64,000 nucleotides of DNA from Mycolicibacter nonchromogenicus (GCF_002101775.1 NZ_LQPI01000020.1:1-64000), one strand, 5' to 3'. Positions 1 to 10,800 are shown, numbered from the stretch's first letter. Made by a program: numbers and translations. Notes: generated from the sequence alone by a model not told the origin.

Positions 1-131
1 TCGAACACCGACTCGTCGAACGCGGCGGCCGGGATCGAAAAGTGCTGCATAACACCCGGAAGGTCGCAGAAACGAATGTCGATGTACTCAACGGACTCGT
101 CGGCGACGAGCTTAAAAATGTCGGTGGCCAT
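1..131 (-). CDS. glnA: Glutamine synthetase type I, N-terminal fragment (runs off left edge)
   Basis: Only the first 43 codons are in the window. The start ATG (129-131) is preceded on the minus strand by a strong GAAGGAG ribosome binding site. The translated N-terminus, with [18 protein letters not shown] near residues 14-31, matches the beta-grasp N-terminal domain of GSI-beta enzymes, which make glutamine from glutamate and ammonium using ATP. As I remember GlnA1 of M. tuberculosis (Rv2220), the fragment is similar but clearly not identical, and that gene lies elsewhere, so this may be a second GlnA-type enzyme. It is divergent from gltB, which suggests shared nitrogen control. The catalytic domain and the adenylylation tyrosine lie outside the window. 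Confidence 0.85.
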   Translation of the reverse strand, partial: MATDIFKLVADESVEYIDIRFCDLPGVMQHFSIPAAAFDESVF

Positions 132-169
132 GTGGTCTCCTTCGCGTGCAGACAGGCAAACGATAGGGA

Positions 170-186
170 GGTCACATTTCCTGAAC
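170..186. promoter_or_regulatory. Possible GlnR half-site pair between glnA and gltB
   Basis: GGTCAC, six bases, then TGAAC fits the actinobacterial GlnR pattern gnTnAC-n6-GnAAC with one mismatch (T instead of G at the first base of the second half). It lies in the divergent glnA/gltB intergenic region, where nitrogen control would be expected. The motif is degenerate and chance matches occur, so this is only a candidate. Confidence 0.3.
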
Positions 187-394
187 ATCATCCGGTTATT
201 TCGGTGAGGTAACACGCGCCTCACAACGAGCCCGCTGTCAGGCGAACTGGCACGTTTGCTGGGTAGGGGTATATCGTGGCGTTGCCTGTGAGTTTTTTCA
301 GGCAGGAACGCCGTTCAACGTCGCACGGACCAATCCCCTTGATCGTTTGTCCCTATTGGGCAGCGGGCAAGGCCGTGCGAAGGGTCAGGTGGCG

Positions 395-3300
395 ATGGCG
401 CCCAGTCGGGTGGGGCTCTACAACCCCGCGTTTGAGCATGACGCGTGTGGGGTGGCCATGGTGGTCGATATCCATGGTCGGCGCAGTCGCGACATCGTCG
501 ACAAGTCGATCACTGCGCTGCTCAATCTGGAGCATCGCGGCGCCGCCGGAGCCGAGCCCAACAGCGGCGACGGCGCCGGCATCCTGATCCAGATCCCGGA
601 CCTGTTCCTGCGCTCCGTCGTCGACTTCGATCTTCCGCCTGAGGGCAGCTACGCCACCGGGATCGCATTCCTGCCCCAGTCGGCCAAGGAGTCGGCGGCA
701 GCATGCGTCGGCCTGGAGAAGATCGTCGAGGCCGAGGGTCTGCAGGTGCTCGGCTGGCGTGAGGTGCCGACCGACGACTCCTCGCTGGGCGCGCTGGCAC
801 GTGATGCGATGCCGACCTTCCGGCAACTGTTCATCGGCGGGGCGTCCGGCATGGCCCTGGAGCGCCGGGCCTATGTGGTGCGCAAGCGCGCCGAACACGA
901 GCTGGGCAGCAAGGGCCCCGGCCAGGACGGTCCGGGAAGGGAATCCGTCTATTTCCCAAGCCTTTCCGGCCGGACCATGGTCTACAAGGGCATGTTGACC
1001 ACGCCGCAGCTCAAGGCGTTCTATCCCGATCTGGCCGACGAGCGGATGCAGAGCGCCCTGGGCCTCGTGCACTCCCGCTTCTCCACCAACACGTTCCCGT
1101 CGTGGCCGCTGGCCCACCCGTTCCGTCGTATCGCGCACAACGGCGAGATCAACACCGTCACCGGCAACGAGAACTGGATGCGTGCTCGTGAGGCGCTGAT
1201 CCGCACCGACCTGTTCGGCTCCGGAAAGAGCTACGGCGCGAAAAACCCGGGCGACAAGCTGTTCCCGATCTGCACGCCGGGGGCCTCGGACACGGCCCGG
1301 TTCGACGAGGTGCTCGAGCTGCTCCATCTGGGCGGCCGCAGCCTGCCGCACGCGGTGCTGATGATGATCCCGGAGGCGTGGGAACGGCACGAAAGCATGG
1401 ATGCGGCCACCCGGGCCTTCTACGAGTACCACGACTCGGTGATGGAGCCCTGGGACGGGCCGGCCTCGATGACCTTCACCGACGGCACCCTGGTGGGCGC
1501 GGTGCTGGACCGCAACGGACTGCGGCCGTCGCGGATCTGGGTGACCGAAGACGGGCTGGTGGTGATGGCCTCCGAGGCCGGTGTCCTCGACCTGGACCCG
1601 GCCACGGTGGTGCACCGGCAGCGGTTGCAGCCGGGCAAGATGTTCCTGGTGGACACCGCCGCCGGGCGGATCATCTCCGACAGCGAGATCAAGTCGTCGC
1701 TGGCCGCCGAACGGCCGTACCAGCAGTGGATCGACGAGTGCCTGATCGGGATCGACGAGCTTCCTCCCGGCGACGCACCCCGGATGGATCACCACCGGGT
1801 TCTGTTGCGACAGCACGTGTTCGGCTACACCTACGAAGAGCTCAACCTGGTGCTCGCGCCGATGGCGCGCTCCGGTGCCGAGCCGATCGGATCCATGGGC
1901 ACCGACACTCCGGTGGCGGCGCTCTCGGCGCGGCCCCGGCTGCTGTACGACTACTTCCAGCAGCTTTTCGCCCAGGTCACCAACCCGCCGTTGGACGCCA
2001 TCCGCGAAGAGGTGATCACCAGCCTGCAGGGTGCGCTGGGACCCGAAGGTGACCTGCTCAACACCGACGAACCCACCTGGCATCAGATCGTGCTGCCGCA
2101 GCCGATCCTGAGCAACGGCGAGTTGGCGAAGCTGTTGAAGCTGAGTCCGGAGGAGCAGATCGGCGACCGACGCCCGCACGGTCTGTCCACGGCTGTCATC
2201 AGCTGTCTGTATCCGCCAGCCGCGGGTGGCGCCGGGCTGCGCGCAGCGCTGAAGCAGGTGTGCGCTCGGGCCTCGGAGGCGATCGCCCAGGGTGCCAGCT
2301 TCCTGGTGATCTCCGACCGGGAGTCCGACGAGACGATGGCCCCCATCCCGTCGCTGTTGGCCACGGCCGCCGTGCATCACCACCTGGTCGCCGAGCGCAG
2401 CCGCACCAAGGTGGGTCTGGTGGTGGAGTCCGGTGACGCCCGCGAGGTGCACCATATCGCCGCCCTGATCGGATTCGGCGCCGCCGCGGTCAACCCGTAC
2501 ATGGCGTTCGAGTCCATCAAGGACATGCTCGACCGGGGGCAGATCGAAGGCCTCGACCGCGAGAAGGCGTTGGCCAACTACATCAAGGCAGCCGGCAAGG
2601 GCGTGCTGAAAGTCATGTCCAAGATGGGGATCTCGACGCGGTCCTCCTACACCGGAGCGCAGCTTTTCCAGCCCATCGGTATCTCCCAAGACGTTCTCGA
2701 CGAGTACTTCACCGGTCTGTACTGCCCGATCGGCGGGATCACCCTCGACGACATCGCCGCCGATGTCGCGGCGCGGCACCAGTTGGCCTACCTGGATCGC
2801 CCGGAAGAGCGGGCGCACCGCGAACTGCCGGTGGGTGGCGAGTACCAGTGGCGCCGCGAAGGTGAATACCACCTGTTCAACCCGGAGACGGTGTTCAAGC
2901 TGCAGCACTCCACCCGCACCGGTCAGTACGAGGTGTTCAAGGAGTACACCAAGCTGGTCGACGACCAGAGCGAGCGGCTGGCCACGCTGCGTGGGCTGCT
3001 GCAGTTCAAGCTCGGCGAGCGGCCACCGGTGCCCTTGGACGAGGTGGAGCCGGCCACCGAGATCGTCAAGCGCTTCGCCACCGGCGCGATGAGCTACGGC
3101 TCGATCTCCGCCGAGGCGCATGAGACCTTGGCGATCGCGATGAACCGGATCGGTGGGCGGTCCAACTGTGGTGAGGGCGGCGAGCACGCCGGCCGTTTCC
3201 TTCCCGAGCCCGACGGCACGTGGCGGCGCAGCGCGATCAAGCAGGTCGCCTCGGGCCGATTCGGCGTGACGAGCGACTACCTGGTCAACTGCACCGACCT

Positions 3301-5008
3301 GCAGATCAAGATCGCGCAGGGGGCCAAGCCCGGCGAGGGCGGTCAGCTCCCCGGCAACAAGGTGTATCCGTGGATCGCCGAGGTCCGGCACGCCACCCCG
3401 GGTGTCGGGCTGATCTCGCCGCCGCCGCACCACGACATCTACTCCATCGAAGACCTCAAGCAGCTGATCCACGACCTGAAGAACGCCAACCCGGAGGCCC
3501 GCATCCATGTGAAGCTGGTCGCCGAGAACGGTGTCGGAACCGTGGCGGCGGGAGTGTCCAAGGCCCACGCCGATGTGGTGTTGATCTCCGGCCACGACGG
3601 GGGCACCGGGGCGGCGCCGTTGACCTCGCTCAAGCACGCCGGGGCGCCGTGGGAACTCGGCCTCGCCGAAACCCAGCAGACCCTGCTGCTCAACGGACTT
3701 CGGGACCGGATCGTGGTGCAGGTGGACGGCCAGCTCAAGACCGGCCGCGACGTGGTGATCGCGGCGCTGCTGGGCGCCGAGGAGTTCGGCTTCGCCACCG
3801 CGCCGTTGGTGGTGTCGGGCTGCATCATGATGCGGGTCTGTCATCTCGACACCTGCCCCGTGGGTGTCGCGACGCAGAACCCGGAGTTGCGTGCACGGTT
3901 CACCGGTCAGCCGGAGTTCGTCGAGAACTTCTTCTGGTTCGTCGCCGAAGAGGTGCGCGAATACCTTGCGGCGCTGGGCTTCCGCAGCATCGACGAGGCG
4001 GTCGGGCAGGTGAGCGCGCTGGATACCACGCTGGCCCGCGCCCACTGGAAGGCCCACAAGCTCGACCTCACGCCGGTGCTGCATGAACCCGATTCCGCGT
4101 TCATGAACCAGGACCTGTACTGCACCTCCGGTCAGGACCACGGCCTGGATAAGGCATTGGACCAGCAGCTGATCGCGATGAGTCGCGAGGCTCTCGATTC
4201 GGGCACCCCGGTCAAGTTCTCCAGTGCGATATCCAACGTGAACCGGACCGTCGGCACCATGCTCGGCTACGAGGTCACCAAAGCCTACGGGGCCAACGGG
4301 TTGCCGGACGGAACCATCGACATCACGTTCACCGGATCGGCAGGCAACAGCTTCGGAGCATTCCTGCCGTCGGGGATCACCCTGCGGGTCTTCGGCGACG
4401 CCAACGACTACGTCGGCAAGGGGCTGTCGGGTGGCCGGATCGTGGTGCGCCCGTCGCTCGATGCGCCCGAGGGTTACGTCGCCGAAGAGAACATCATCGG
4501 CGGCAACGTCATCCTCTTCGGCGCCACGTCCGGCGAGCTGTTCCTGCGCGGGGTGGTCGGAGAACGGTTCGCCGTCCGTAACTCCGGTGCGGTGGCCGTG
4601 GTCGAGGGAGTCGGCGACCACGGTTGCGAGTACATGACCGGAGGCAAGGTGGTGGTCCTGGGGCCGACCGGGCGTAACTTCGCCGCCGGCATGTCCGGGG
4701 GCGTGGCCTACGTCTACGACCCGGACCGGAAGCTGGGTGACCGGCTGAACACCGAGATGGTGGAACTCGACACCTTCGACGACTTCGACGACGACGACGT
4801 GGCCTGGCTTCGGGACATCCTGGCGGGACACGTCGCGGCCACCGACTCGGTGCCCGCCCGCGCGATCCTGGGCGATTGGGCCAACCGCGGAAGGAACTTC
4901 GTCAAAGTGATGCCGCGCGACTATCGGCGAGTACTCGCCGCGATTGCCGAGGCGGAAGCCAGTGGCACAGACCCCGAGGAGGCAATTATGGCGGCGGCTC
5001 ATGGCTGA
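395..5008 (+). CDS. gltB: Glutamate synthase (GOGAT), large subunit
   Basis: About 1537 residues, the normal length for bacterial NADPH-GOGAT alpha subunits. It transfers the glutamine amide to 2-oxoglutarate. The class II glutaminase domain begins at Cys18 (HDACGVAM), which must be exposed by processing. The FMN-binding synthase domain contains [11 protein letters not shown] and the 3Fe-4S cysteines Cys1143, Cys1149 and Cys1154 ([14 protein letters not shown]). The C-terminal GXGXG beta-helix domain ends near residue 1500. The ATG at 395 is chosen because [16 protein letters not shown] aligns with the mycobacterial N-terminus; the frame is open to 347 without a better start. The 3' end overlaps gltD by 8 bp, implying coupled translation. 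Confidence 0.97.
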   Translation: MAPSRVGLYNPAFEHDACGVAMVVDIHGRRSRDIVDKSITALLNLEHRGAAGAEPNSGDGAGILIQIPDLFLRSVVDFDLPPEGSYATGIAFLPQSAKESAAACVGLEKIVEAEGLQVLGWREVPTDDSSLGALARDAMPTFRQLFIGGASGMALERRAYVVRKRAEHELGSKGPGQDGPGRESVYFPSLSGRTMVYKGMLTTPQLKAFYPDLADERMQSALGLVHSRFSTNTFPSWPLAHPFRRIAHNGEINTVTGNENWMRAREALIRTDLFGSGKSYGAKNPGDKLFPICTPGASDTARFDEVLELLHLGGRSLPHAVLMMIPEAWERHESMDAATRAFYEYHDSVMEPWDGPASMTFTDGTLVGAVLDRNGLRPSRIWVTEDGLVVMASEAGVLDLDPATVVHRQRLQPGKMFLVDTAAGRIISDSEIKSSLAAERPYQQWIDECLIGIDELPPGDAPRMDHHRVLLRQHVFGYTYEELNLVLAPMARSGAEPIGSMGTDTPVAALSARPRLLYDYFQQLFAQVTNPPLDAIREEVITSLQGALGPEGDLLNTDEPTWHQIVLPQPILSNGELAKLLKLSPEEQIGDRRPHGLSTAVISCLYPPAAGGAGLRAALKQVCARASEAIAQGASFLVISDRESDETMAPIPSLLATAAVHHHLVAERSRTKVGLVVESGDAREVHHIAALIGFGAAAVNPYMAFESIKDMLDRGQIEGLDREKALANYIKAAGKGVLKVMSKMGISTRSSYTGAQLFQPIGISQDVLDEYFTGLYCPIGGITLDDIAADVAARHQLAYLDRPEERAHRELPVGGEYQWRREGEYHLFNPETVFKLQHSTRTGQYEVFKEYTKLVDDQSERLATLRGLLQFKLGERPPVPLDEVEPATEIVKRFATGAMSYGSISAEAHETLAIAMNRIGGRSNCGEGGEHAGRFLPEPDGTWRRSAIKQVASGRFGVTSDYLVNCTDLQIKIAQGAKPGEGGQLPGNKVYPWIAEVRHATPGVGLISPPPHHDIYSIEDLKQLIHDLKNANPEARIHVKLVAENGVGTVAAGVSKAHADVVLISGHDGGTGAAPLTSLKHAGAPWELGLAETQQTLLLNGLRDRIVVQVDGQLKTGRDVVIAALLGAEEFGFATAPLVVSGCIMMRVCHLDTCPVGVATQNPELRARFTGQPEFVENFFWFVAEEVREYLAALGFRSIDEAVGQVSALDTTLARAHWKAHKLDLTPVLHEPDSAFMNQDLYCTSGQDHGLDKALDQQLIAMSREALDSGTPVKFSSAISNVNRTVGTMLGYEVTKAYGANGLPDGTIDITFTGSAGNSFGAFLPSGITLRVFGDANDYVGKGLSGGRIVVRPSLDAPEGYVAEENIIGGNVILFGATSGELFLRGVVGERFAVRNSGAVAVVEGVGDHGCEYMTGGKVVVLGPTGRNFAAGMSGGVAYVYDPDRKLGDRLNTEMVELDTFDDFDDDDVAWLRDILAGHVAATDSVPARAILGDWANRGRNFVKVMPRDYRRVLAAIAEAEASGTDPEEAIMAAAHG

Positions 5009-6452
5009 CCCGAGAGGATTCATCAGAAACCCCCTGCGCATCCTGCCGGTGCGCCGCCCGGTCTCCGAGCGGCTCAACGACTGGAAGGAGGTCTATCAGG
5101 ACTTCCCTGAGGACACCCTTCGTCAGCAGGCCGGACGCTGCATGGATTGTGGTATTCCGTTCTGTCACAACGGTTGTCCGTTGGGTAACCTCATTCCCGA
5201 ATGGAATGACCTGGTGCGGACCGGGCGCTGGCGTGAGGCGTTCGACAGGCTGCATGCCACCAACAACTTTCCGGACTTCACCGGGCGGCTGTGCCCCGCG
5301 CCGTGTGAACCGGCCTGTGTGCTGGGCATCAACCAGCCGCCGGTGACCATCAAGCAGGTCGAGTACGAGATCATCGAACGCGGCTTCGACGAGGGCTGGG
5401 TCCAGCCTGTTCCGCCTTCGGTCCGCACCGGCAAGTCTGTCGCGGTGGTGGGCTCCGGGCCGGCCGGACTGGCCGCCGCCCAGCAACTCACCCGTGGTGG
5501 GCATGCCGTGACGGTGTTCGAGCGCGAGGACCGCATCGGCGGGCTGTTGCGGTACGGCATCCCGGAATTCAAGATGGAAAAGCGCATCTTGGACCGGCGC
5601 CTGGAGCAGATGGCCGGTGAGGGAACGACATTCACCACGGGTGTCAATGTCGGGGTTGACCTGACGGTCGAGCAGCTGCGCGAAGACTTCGACGCGATTG
5701 TGCTGGCCGGCGGCGCCACCGCCTGGCGGGACCTGCCGATCCCCGGCCGCGAGCTCGAGGGCATCCATCAGGCGATGGAGTACCTGCCGTGGGCGAACCG
5801 GGTGCAGGCCGGTGACCTGGCCGAGCCGCCGATCACCGCCCACGGCAAGAAGGTCATCATCATCGGCGGTGGTGACACCGGCGCCGACTGCCTGGGCACG
5901 GCGCACCGCCAGGGCGCGACGCACGTGCACCAGTTCGAGATCATGCCGCGTCCCCCGGAGGACCGTGACCCCTCCACCCCGTGGCCGACCTACCCGTTGA
6001 TCATGCGAACCACCTCGGCGCACGAAGAGGGCGGTGAGCGGGTGTTCTCGGTCAACACCGAGGAGTTCATCGGCCGCGACGGCCGGGTCACCGGCCTGCG
6101 GGCCCATGAGGTGCGCCGCAAGGGCGGTGGCTTCGAAAAGGTGGAGGGCACCGATTTCGAGCTCGAAGCCGATCTGGTCCTGCTTGCGATGGGATTCGTC
6201 GGGCCCGAGCGGTCGCCGCTGCTGGCAGATCTGGGCCTTGATTTCACCGAACGCGGCAGCGTAGTCCGGGATCCGGACTACTCCACCTCGGTGCCCGGCG
6301 TCTTCGTCGCCGGCGACATGGGGCGCGGTCAGTCCCTGATCGTCTGGGCGATCGCCGAAGGGCGCGGTGCAGCGGCGAGCGCGGACCGGTATCTGATGGG
6401 CCGCACCGCGCTGCCGTCGCCGATCGCAGCGACAGCGGCACAGCTTCGCTGA
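5001..6452 (+). CDS. gltD: Glutamate synthase, small subunit
   Basis: 483 residues; the beta subunit that passes electrons from NADPH through FAD and iron-sulfur centres to GltB. The N-terminal ferredoxin-like part has the cysteine runs [14 protein letters not shown] and [12 protein letters not shown] for two 4Fe-4S clusters. The FAD site is [15 protein letters not shown] (about residues 150-165) and the NADPH site is [12 protein letters not shown] (about 288-300). The closing [18 protein letters not shown] is the second FAD motif of the family. The start overlaps the gltB stop (ATGGCTGA), so the two subunits are likely made in balance. Confidence 0.96.
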   Translation: MADPRGFIRNPLRILPVRRPVSERLNDWKEVYQDFPEDTLRQQAGRCMDCGIPFCHNGCPLGNLIPEWNDLVRTGRWREAFDRLHATNNFPDFTGRLCPAPCEPACVLGINQPPVTIKQVEYEIIERGFDEGWVQPVPPSVRTGKSVAVVGSGPAGLAAAQQLTRGGHAVTVFEREDRIGGLLRYGIPEFKMEKRILDRRLEQMAGEGTTFTTGVNVGVDLTVEQLREDFDAIVLAGGATAWRDLPIPGRELEGIHQAMEYLPWANRVQAGDLAEPPITAHGKKVIIIGGGDTGADCLGTAHRQGATHVHQFEIMPRPPEDRDPSTPWPTYPLIMRTTSAHEEGGERVFSVNTEEFIGRDGRVTGLRAHEVRRKGGGFEKVEGTDFELEADLVLLAMGFVGPERSPLLADLGLDFTERGSVVRDPDYSTSVPGVFVAGDMGRGQSLIVWAIAEGRGAAASADRYLMGRTALPSPIAATAAQLR

Positions 6453-6461
6453 GGCCACCGG

Positions 6462-6509
6462 CCCGCATTCAGCTCGCGGCGCTACGACGCGGCGCGAGCA
6501 GAATGCGGG
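6462..6509. terminator. Long inverted repeat between convergent gltD and ABC permease
   Basis: Arms of 16 bp with one mismatch (CCCGCATTCAGCTCGC at 6462-6477 against GCGAGCAGAATGCGGG at 6494-6509) flank a 16-nt loop. The hairpin sits at the meeting point of two convergent operons and extends into the last ~40 bp of the permease gene. No T-run follows on either side. It may act as a bidirectional terminator; function is inferred from position. Confidence 0.5.
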
Positions 6510-7278
6510 CTGCCAGGTCGAGCAGGTAGCCGAGGACGCCGATCACCGCGATCACCGCGACGACCTGATCGTAGGCGAGCTGGTCGCGGGCGTTGAGGAT
6601 CTGATACCCCAGACCTGATCGCACGCCCAGCATTTCGGCGGGCACCAGCACCACCCAGGCGATACCCAGTGCCAGGCGCAGACCGTTCTGCACCGGCACC
6701 CGGACCGCCGGCAGTACCACCGCGGTCAACTGCTCGAATCGGCTGGCGTGCAATGACCGCGCGACATGCAGATAGCCCGGGTCGATCGCATGCACCCCGG
6801 CGACGGTGCCGAGCAGCACCGGCCAGACCGCCGCGGCGGCGATCAGGAAGATCACCGGCTGGCTGCCGATCCCGAACACCGCCACGACGATCGGCGTCCA
6901 GGACAGCGGAGAGATCATCCGCAGGAACGCCACCACCGGTCCGGCCGCACGCTCGGCGGTGCGGCTCAGGCCGATGAGCAGGCCGGCCGGGATGCCCACC
7001 AGTGCGGCGATCAGCAGGCCGATCAGCAGACGGTAGAGGCTCACGGCGGTGTCCGACACCAGCACACCGCGACCGACCAGGTCCGCCAGCGCCACGACCA
7101 CATGCTGCGGTGCTGTTTGGCGCAGCAGCGACTGCGGGGCGCAGAGCACCGACGTCGCTGCCCACCACAGTGCGATCGCCACGCCGACACTGACGACCGG
7201 CGGCCAGACCCGCGCCCACCATCGCGACCGGGGGTCCGGATCGGTCTGGTTATGAGGCTGTACTGCAAGGGCGCTCAT
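6469..7278 (-). CDS. ABC transporter permease (nitrate/sulfonate/taurine class)
   Basis: 269 residues with about six hydrophobic segments and the BPD_transp_1 architecture of SsuC/TauC/NrtB permeases. The coupling loop (EAA-like) lies near VLPAVRVPVQNGLRLALGIA. The ATG overlaps the stop of the substrate-binding gene by 4 bp (TCAT at 7275-7278), so it is the last gene of the operon that also encodes the ATPase and binding protein. The cargo cannot be read from the sequence. Confidence 0.88.
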   Translation of the reverse strand: MSALAVQPHNQTDPDPRSRWWARVWPPVVSVGVAIALWWAATSVLCAPQSLLRQTAPQHVVVALADLVGRGVLVSDTAVSLYRLLIGLLIAALVGIPAGLLIGLSRTAERAAGPVVAFLRMISPLSWTPIVVAVFGIGSQPVIFLIAAAAVWPVLLGTVAGVHAIDPGYLHVARSLHASRFEQLTAVVLPAVRVPVQNGLRLALGIAWVVLVPAEMLGVRSGLGYQILNARDQLAYDQVVAVIAVIGVLGYLLDLAARILLAPRRSAAS

Positions 7279-8441
7279 GCGGTGATTACCTGTTCTTTTC
7301 GGGTCAGCGACGCGGCCAGGCCGAACGCGGCGGGCCCGCCGTGGGCAGCCAGGGCGGATCGCACGAACTGGTCGTCGACGAGGTCGGCGTGGACCCGGGC
7401 GGGATCCAGCCGGTCCAGGAAGCGGCGGTCGCCGTCGATCACCGTCTCTCCCATCGCCTCGACGAGGCGGTGAGTGAAGCCGGCAAACGGGAACGGGGTG
7501 AAGCCCAGCCGCTGCGGCTGCCAGTCCGGATGCGCCAGGGGATAGGGCGGATCGGGATAGGTCAGGGCAAGCTGCACCGCCGGCACCGGTTGCGGCAGAT
7601 AATGGCCGCCGCCCAGGGCTTTGGCCGCCGCGACGCGGTCGGTGTTCAGCAGTAGCTGCGCGCCGACCACGGCGTCAGTCACCTGCTGGATGGCGTTGGG
7701 CCGCTGGGCGATCACGTCGTCGCGGGTGATCAGCGCACAACAGGCGTGGTCACGCCAGACGTCGCCCAGGAAGGTATGGATGCGGCCGATCTTCTTGATC
7801 TGGGCGACCGCATTGAACGGGTCGGCGACGACATAGCCGCCGATCGAGCGATTCGCCAGTGCCGGCACCATGTCCGAGGGGCTCATCACGATCAACTCCA
7901 CGGTTCGCCCAGACCGAGAAGCGCTGCGCCGCACCACCGGTCGCAGTCCGTGCGCGCGCAGCAGCTGCTGCAGCACGATGTTGTGGATGGACCACCAGAA
8001 CGGGATCGCCACCTGGGTGCCGGCCAGGTCTGAAAGGTCCTTGATGTGCGGTGCCACGGTCAGCGCCGAGCCGTTGGTGTGGTTCCAGCCCAGTACCCGA
8101 ACGCCACCGCCCAGGGCGTAACGCAGCTGGACCGCCATCGGCATCAGCAGATGCACCACATCCACCTTGCCCGTGACGAAGGCCTCGCCAAGCGATGCCC
8201 AGCTGCGAAACAGCACGGGCTTGGCCGAACTGACCAGCCCCGCCGGATACAGCGCAGCGCTGTGCGCCAGCAGCAGGGGTGCGGCGTCGGTGATCGGCAG
8301 ATAACCGATACGCAGCGGGCCTGCGGTGTCGGCGGCGCGACTGGTGGCGCTGCGGGCCAGGTCACCGATCCCGAAGACGCCGCCGGCCGCCGCAGCCGCC
8401 GCCGCACCGGTCAGCAGCCGGCGCCGGCTCAGCGTCGTCAC
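7275..8441 (-). CDS. ABC transporter substrate-binding protein, NrtA/SsuA-like, Tat signal
   Basis: 388 residues from the GTG at 8441. The start is fixed by a GTGA overlap with the ATPase stop and places a twin-arginine signal (SRRRLLTG followed by an alanine-rich hydrophobic run) at the N-terminus. The mature part begins GPLRIGYLPITDAAPLLLAH, typical of NMT1/NrtA/SsuA-type periplasmic binding proteins, followed by the LGWNHTNGSAL and VAIPFWWSIHNIVLQQLL regions of the family. A Tat signal suggests export in folded form. The ligand is unknown; nitrate, bicarbonate, sulfonates, taurine and aromatic organosulfur compounds are all bound by relatives. Confidence 0.88.
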   Translation of the reverse strand: MTTLSRRRLLTGAAAAAAAGGVFGIGDLARSATSRAADTAGPLRIGYLPITDAAPLLLAHSAALYPAGLVSSAKPVLFRSWASLGEAFVTGKVDVVHLLMPMAVQLRYALGGGVRVLGWNHTNGSALTVAPHIKDLSDLAGTQVAIPFWWSIHNIVLQQLLRAHGLRPVVRRSASRSGRTVELIVMSPSDMVPALANRSIGGYVVADPFNAVAQIKKIGRIHTFLGDVWRDHACCALITRDDVIAQRPNAIQQVTDAVVGAQLLLNTDRVAAAKALGGGHYLPQPVPAVQLALTYPDPPYPLAHPDWQPQRLGFTPFPFAGFTHRLVEAMGETVIDGDRRFLDRLDPARVHADLVDDQFVRSALAAHGGPAAFGLAASLTRKEQVITA

Positions 8442-9175
8442 GTCGGCACTCCGGCGACGCCGAGGCGATCGACGTCGTAGTGGGCCAAGATATCCCGGCG
8501 CAGTCCGGGGTGACCGTCGGCCGTGGTGGCGACCGCCCACTGGTTGCGCAGGCGCCCGTCAGTGCCGAGGAGCACGACTCGCTGCGCCAGCCGCAGCGCC
8601 TCGTCAACGTCATGGGTCACCAGCACGACGGTCACCCGCAGCTCGGCCGCCAACTGGGCCAGCCAGCCCTGCAGGTCGGTGCGGGTGGTCGGGTCCAGTG
8701 CGCTGAACGGTTCGTCGAGCAGCAACAACCGCGGACTGGTGGCCACCGCCCGCAGAATGGCGACGCGCTGCGCCTGCCCTCCGGACAGCTGATCGGGATA
8801 GCGGTCCGCCAGGTGGTCGACACCGAAGCGGGTCATCAATCCGGTGGCGCGCGCCTGGTCGAAGTCGGCGCGGTGCGCGGCGAATCGCCGTGCGTAGGCC
8901 ACGTTCTCGGCGACCGTGAGCCAGGGCATCAGCAATGGCCGCTGAAACACCACACCGGTGCGTGGCCGGTTGCCGTCGGAATTCCAGGTGACGGTGCCGC
9001 CGTCCAGCGACTCCAGCCCGGCCAGCACCCGCAGCAGCGTCGACTTGCCGCTGCCACTGCTGCCCAGGACCGCCACGAACTCACCGTCGCCGACCGAGAG
9101 GTCGATGTCGCGCAAGACGGTGACGGACCCGAAACGCTTGCTGCCCTGGGCTACACGTACCGACTCAGTTCCCAC
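8438..9175 (-). CDS. ABC transporter ATP-binding protein
   Basis: 245 residues. Walker A is GSSGSGKST (about residues 39-47), the signature is LSGGQAQR, Walker B is LLLLDEPFSALD and the switch histidine follows in VTHDVDEA. The order matches SsuB/TauB-type ATPases, which energise import with the permease and binding protein encoded just downstream. Its start lies inside the 3' end of the flavoprotein gene (25-bp overlap), and its stop overlaps the binding-protein start by 4 bp, so all five genes of this unit are probably cotranscribed. Confidence 0.93.
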   Translation of the reverse strand: MGTESVRVAQGSKRFGSVTVLRDIDLSVGDGEFVAVLGSSGSGKSTLLRVLAGLESLDGGTVTWNSDGNRPRTGVVFQRPLLMPWLTVAENVAYARRFAAHRADFDQARATGLMTRFGVDHLADRYPDQLSGGQAQRVAILRAVATSPRLLLLDEPFSALDPTTRTDLQGWLAQLAAELRVTVVLVTHDVDEALRLAQRVVLLGTDGRLRNQWAVATTADGHPGLRRDILAHYDVDRLGVAGVPT

Positions 9176-10197
9176 CGCAGTTGTCCTTCCGATGGCGATT
9201 GGATGGGGAGAAACGCCGCTTCTCGAAACCGTCGGTTGGCCGCACTGCGGGTGGCGTAGCCGGCGCCGCCGGCCAATGTCGATTCCAGCCGGGTGGCATC
9301 CACCGCCGTCGTCGCGGCGTCCAGGCGCAGCCGGATGATCTCGGCGAGGCCGGCCGCCTGCGGGTGACCGGCCAGCACGAACAGCTGTTCGCGCAGCCCG
9401 TTAAGCCGTTGGCGCAGGGCGGCGCGCTCGGTGTCGAACTGCTCGGCCAGCCGGCCGCCGGCGTGCTCGGCGCCGGCGAGCGCGGCGGCGGCCACCCCGA
9501 CGCAGAAGGAGGTCTGCAGCAGCAGAAACGTGGGTCGAATCGTGCTGACGAAGGATGCCAGGTCGTCGGTGAGGATCTGATCAGGGTGGACCGCGACGTC
9601 GTCGAGGCGCAGCGACGTCGAGGCGGTGGCCCCCAGCGCCATCAACTCGGGGGCGGGGTCGACCGTGATACCCGCCGCGTCGGCATCGACCACCGCGACC
9701 AGGGTTGTGCCGTCGGGGCGGCGCGCGGGCAACACGATCACCGAATCGTCGAAGACGTTGGACGCCCAGTGGATGGGTCCGGTGATCCGCAGGTCGTCAG
9801 CGGAGCCGTCGGCGACCAGCGGAACCGGGCCAAGGCCGGCGACCTGCTTGAGCCCGGCTGCCATCGCCGTCACGCCGGCGCGGGCACCGCTGCTCAGCGC
9901 CGCAAGACGGCCATCGCGTGCCGGTGCCGGCGCGTGGGCCAGATAGGTCACCGCCATGGTGTGCGCCCACAACGAGAACCCGACCGCCAGGCTGGCCGTC
10001 GCGGTGTGCTCGATCATCGACACCAACTCCGGCAGACCGTCGTCGCGCAGCGCCGCCTCGAAGAATCCGGCTGAGCCGAACCGAGCCAGGTCGGCGCGGA
10101 CGTCGCGGAGGCCGGTGTCGAGTGCCTCGGCGCGCTCCGCCACGGTCGCGGTGAGGTCGGCCAGCCCGGTGTGCACCAGGCGCACCGGCGCGCTCAC
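9151..10197 (-). CDS. Acyl-CoA-dehydrogenase-fold flavoprotein
   Basis: 348 residues from the GTG at 10197, which overlaps the upstream stop by 4 bp. The pattern is that of the acyl-CoA dehydrogenase superfamily: a helical N-terminal domain, a middle beta domain (ITGPIHWASNVFDDSVIVLPA) and a C-terminal helical domain (LAGGAGYATRSAANRRFREAAF). Relatives in sulfur-scavenging operons (SfnB and DszC type) are flavin-dependent desulfurisation or monooxygenase enzymes rather than true dehydrogenases, and such genes often neighbour SsuABC-like transporters. The N-terminal domain is somewhat shorter than in standard enzymes. The operon context favours oxidation of the imported compound; that is inference. 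Confidence 0.75.
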   Translation of the reverse strand: MSAPVRLVHTGLADLTATVAERAEALDTGLRDVRADLARFGSAGFFEAALRDDGLPELVSMIEHTATASLAVGFSLWAHTMAVTYLAHAPAPARDGRLAALSSGARAGVTAMAAGLKQVAGLGPVPLVADGSADDLRITGPIHWASNVFDDSVIVLPARRPDGTTLVAVVDADAAGITVDPAPELMALGATASTSLRLDDVAVHPDQILTDDLASFVSTIRPTFLLLQTSFCVGVAAAALAGAEHAGGRLAEQFDTERAALRQRLNGLREQLFVLAGHPQAAGLAEIIRLRLDAATTAVDATRLESTLAGGAGYATRSAANRRFREAAFLPIQSPSEGQLRWELSRYV

Positions 10198-10727
10198 GGC
10201 TGCTCGCCCCGCAATCGGTGCAGTCGGTCGATCGGGGTGGTGACGGCTTCTCGGGCCCGCCGTACCGCCGACTCGTCGGGGGCGTCGTAGAAGCACAGGC
10301 ACTTGTCCATGTCTTCGCGCACATAGGTGCGCAAGAAGGTCACCTCGGGAACGTCGGCGTACTTCGGGGACTTGGCCTTCTTGCGCGCCAGGTAGGTGTC
10401 CATGTCCAAGTCGGCCGGCAGGTCCCATTCGACGAGGTAGCCCGCGGCAGGGCGGGCGGCCTTGAGTTGGGCCAGCTCGGCGCCCACCAGCCGTACCGGG
10501 TGCGGGCCACTGGCCTCGGCCACCGACAATGATTCCGGGTCGACCGGAGGCGCCTGACAGGAGCCGAATTCTGCGATCGCGAAGATCCGGTGCGCCTCAC
10601 CGGTCACCTGGGCCTCGATCAGTTCACCGCCTGATCGGTGGATGACAGCGTCGAGTTCCTTGATCGCGCGGTCGGCGTCGGAGCGGTCGAGGCGCTGCGG
10701 AGCGATCTCGTAGAGGTACAGAGTCAT
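10194..10727 (-). CDS. DUF4242 (SCO4226-like) domain protein
   Basis: 177 residues, first gene of the operon, with an AAAGG ribosome binding site. The C-terminal half (YLVEWDLPADLDMDTYL through CLCFYDAPDESAVRRAREA) fits DUF4242, a small ferredoxin-like fold; SCO4226 of this family was reported to bind nickel. The N-terminal half (MTLYLYEIAPQRLD to IFAIAEFG) looks like a degenerate second copy of the same fold. It overlaps the flavoprotein gene by 4 bp. A role as binding or sensing partner of the flavoprotein is possible but not shown. Confidence 0.7.
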   Translation of the reverse strand: MTLYLYEIAPQRLDRSDADRAIKELDAVIHRSGGELIEAQVTGEAHRIFAIAEFGSCQAPPVDPESLSVAEASGPHPVRLVGAELAQLKAARPAAGYLVEWDLPADLDMDTYLARKKAKSPKYADVPEVTFLRTYVREDMDKCLCFYDAPDESAVRRAREAVTTPIDRLHRLRGEQP

Positions 10728-10766
10728 GGGTTGCCTTTCGCCGTCGGATGACTACGACGCTGCCAG

Positions 10767-10788
10767 CGACAGACAGACCTGTCTATCG
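10767..10788. promoter_or_regulatory. Palindromic operator between DUF4242 operon and TetR gene
   Basis: CGACAGACAG-AC-CTGTCTATCG is a 22-bp near-perfect inverted repeat (inner AGACAG/CTGTCT exact). It lies about 40 bp upstream of the DUF4242 start and 25 bp upstream of the TetR start, the usual position for a TetR-family regulator to repress both itself and the divergent operon. Confidence 0.7.
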
Positions 10789-10800
10789 CCGCGGCTGGGT

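Noticed and set aside
353..5077. A 1574-codon open frame antisense to gltB
   Set aside because: It is the mirror frame of a high-GC gene, where stop codons are rare in the antisense third position register. The translation is Arg/His/Asp/Gln-rich without any domain, and gltB is unambiguous.
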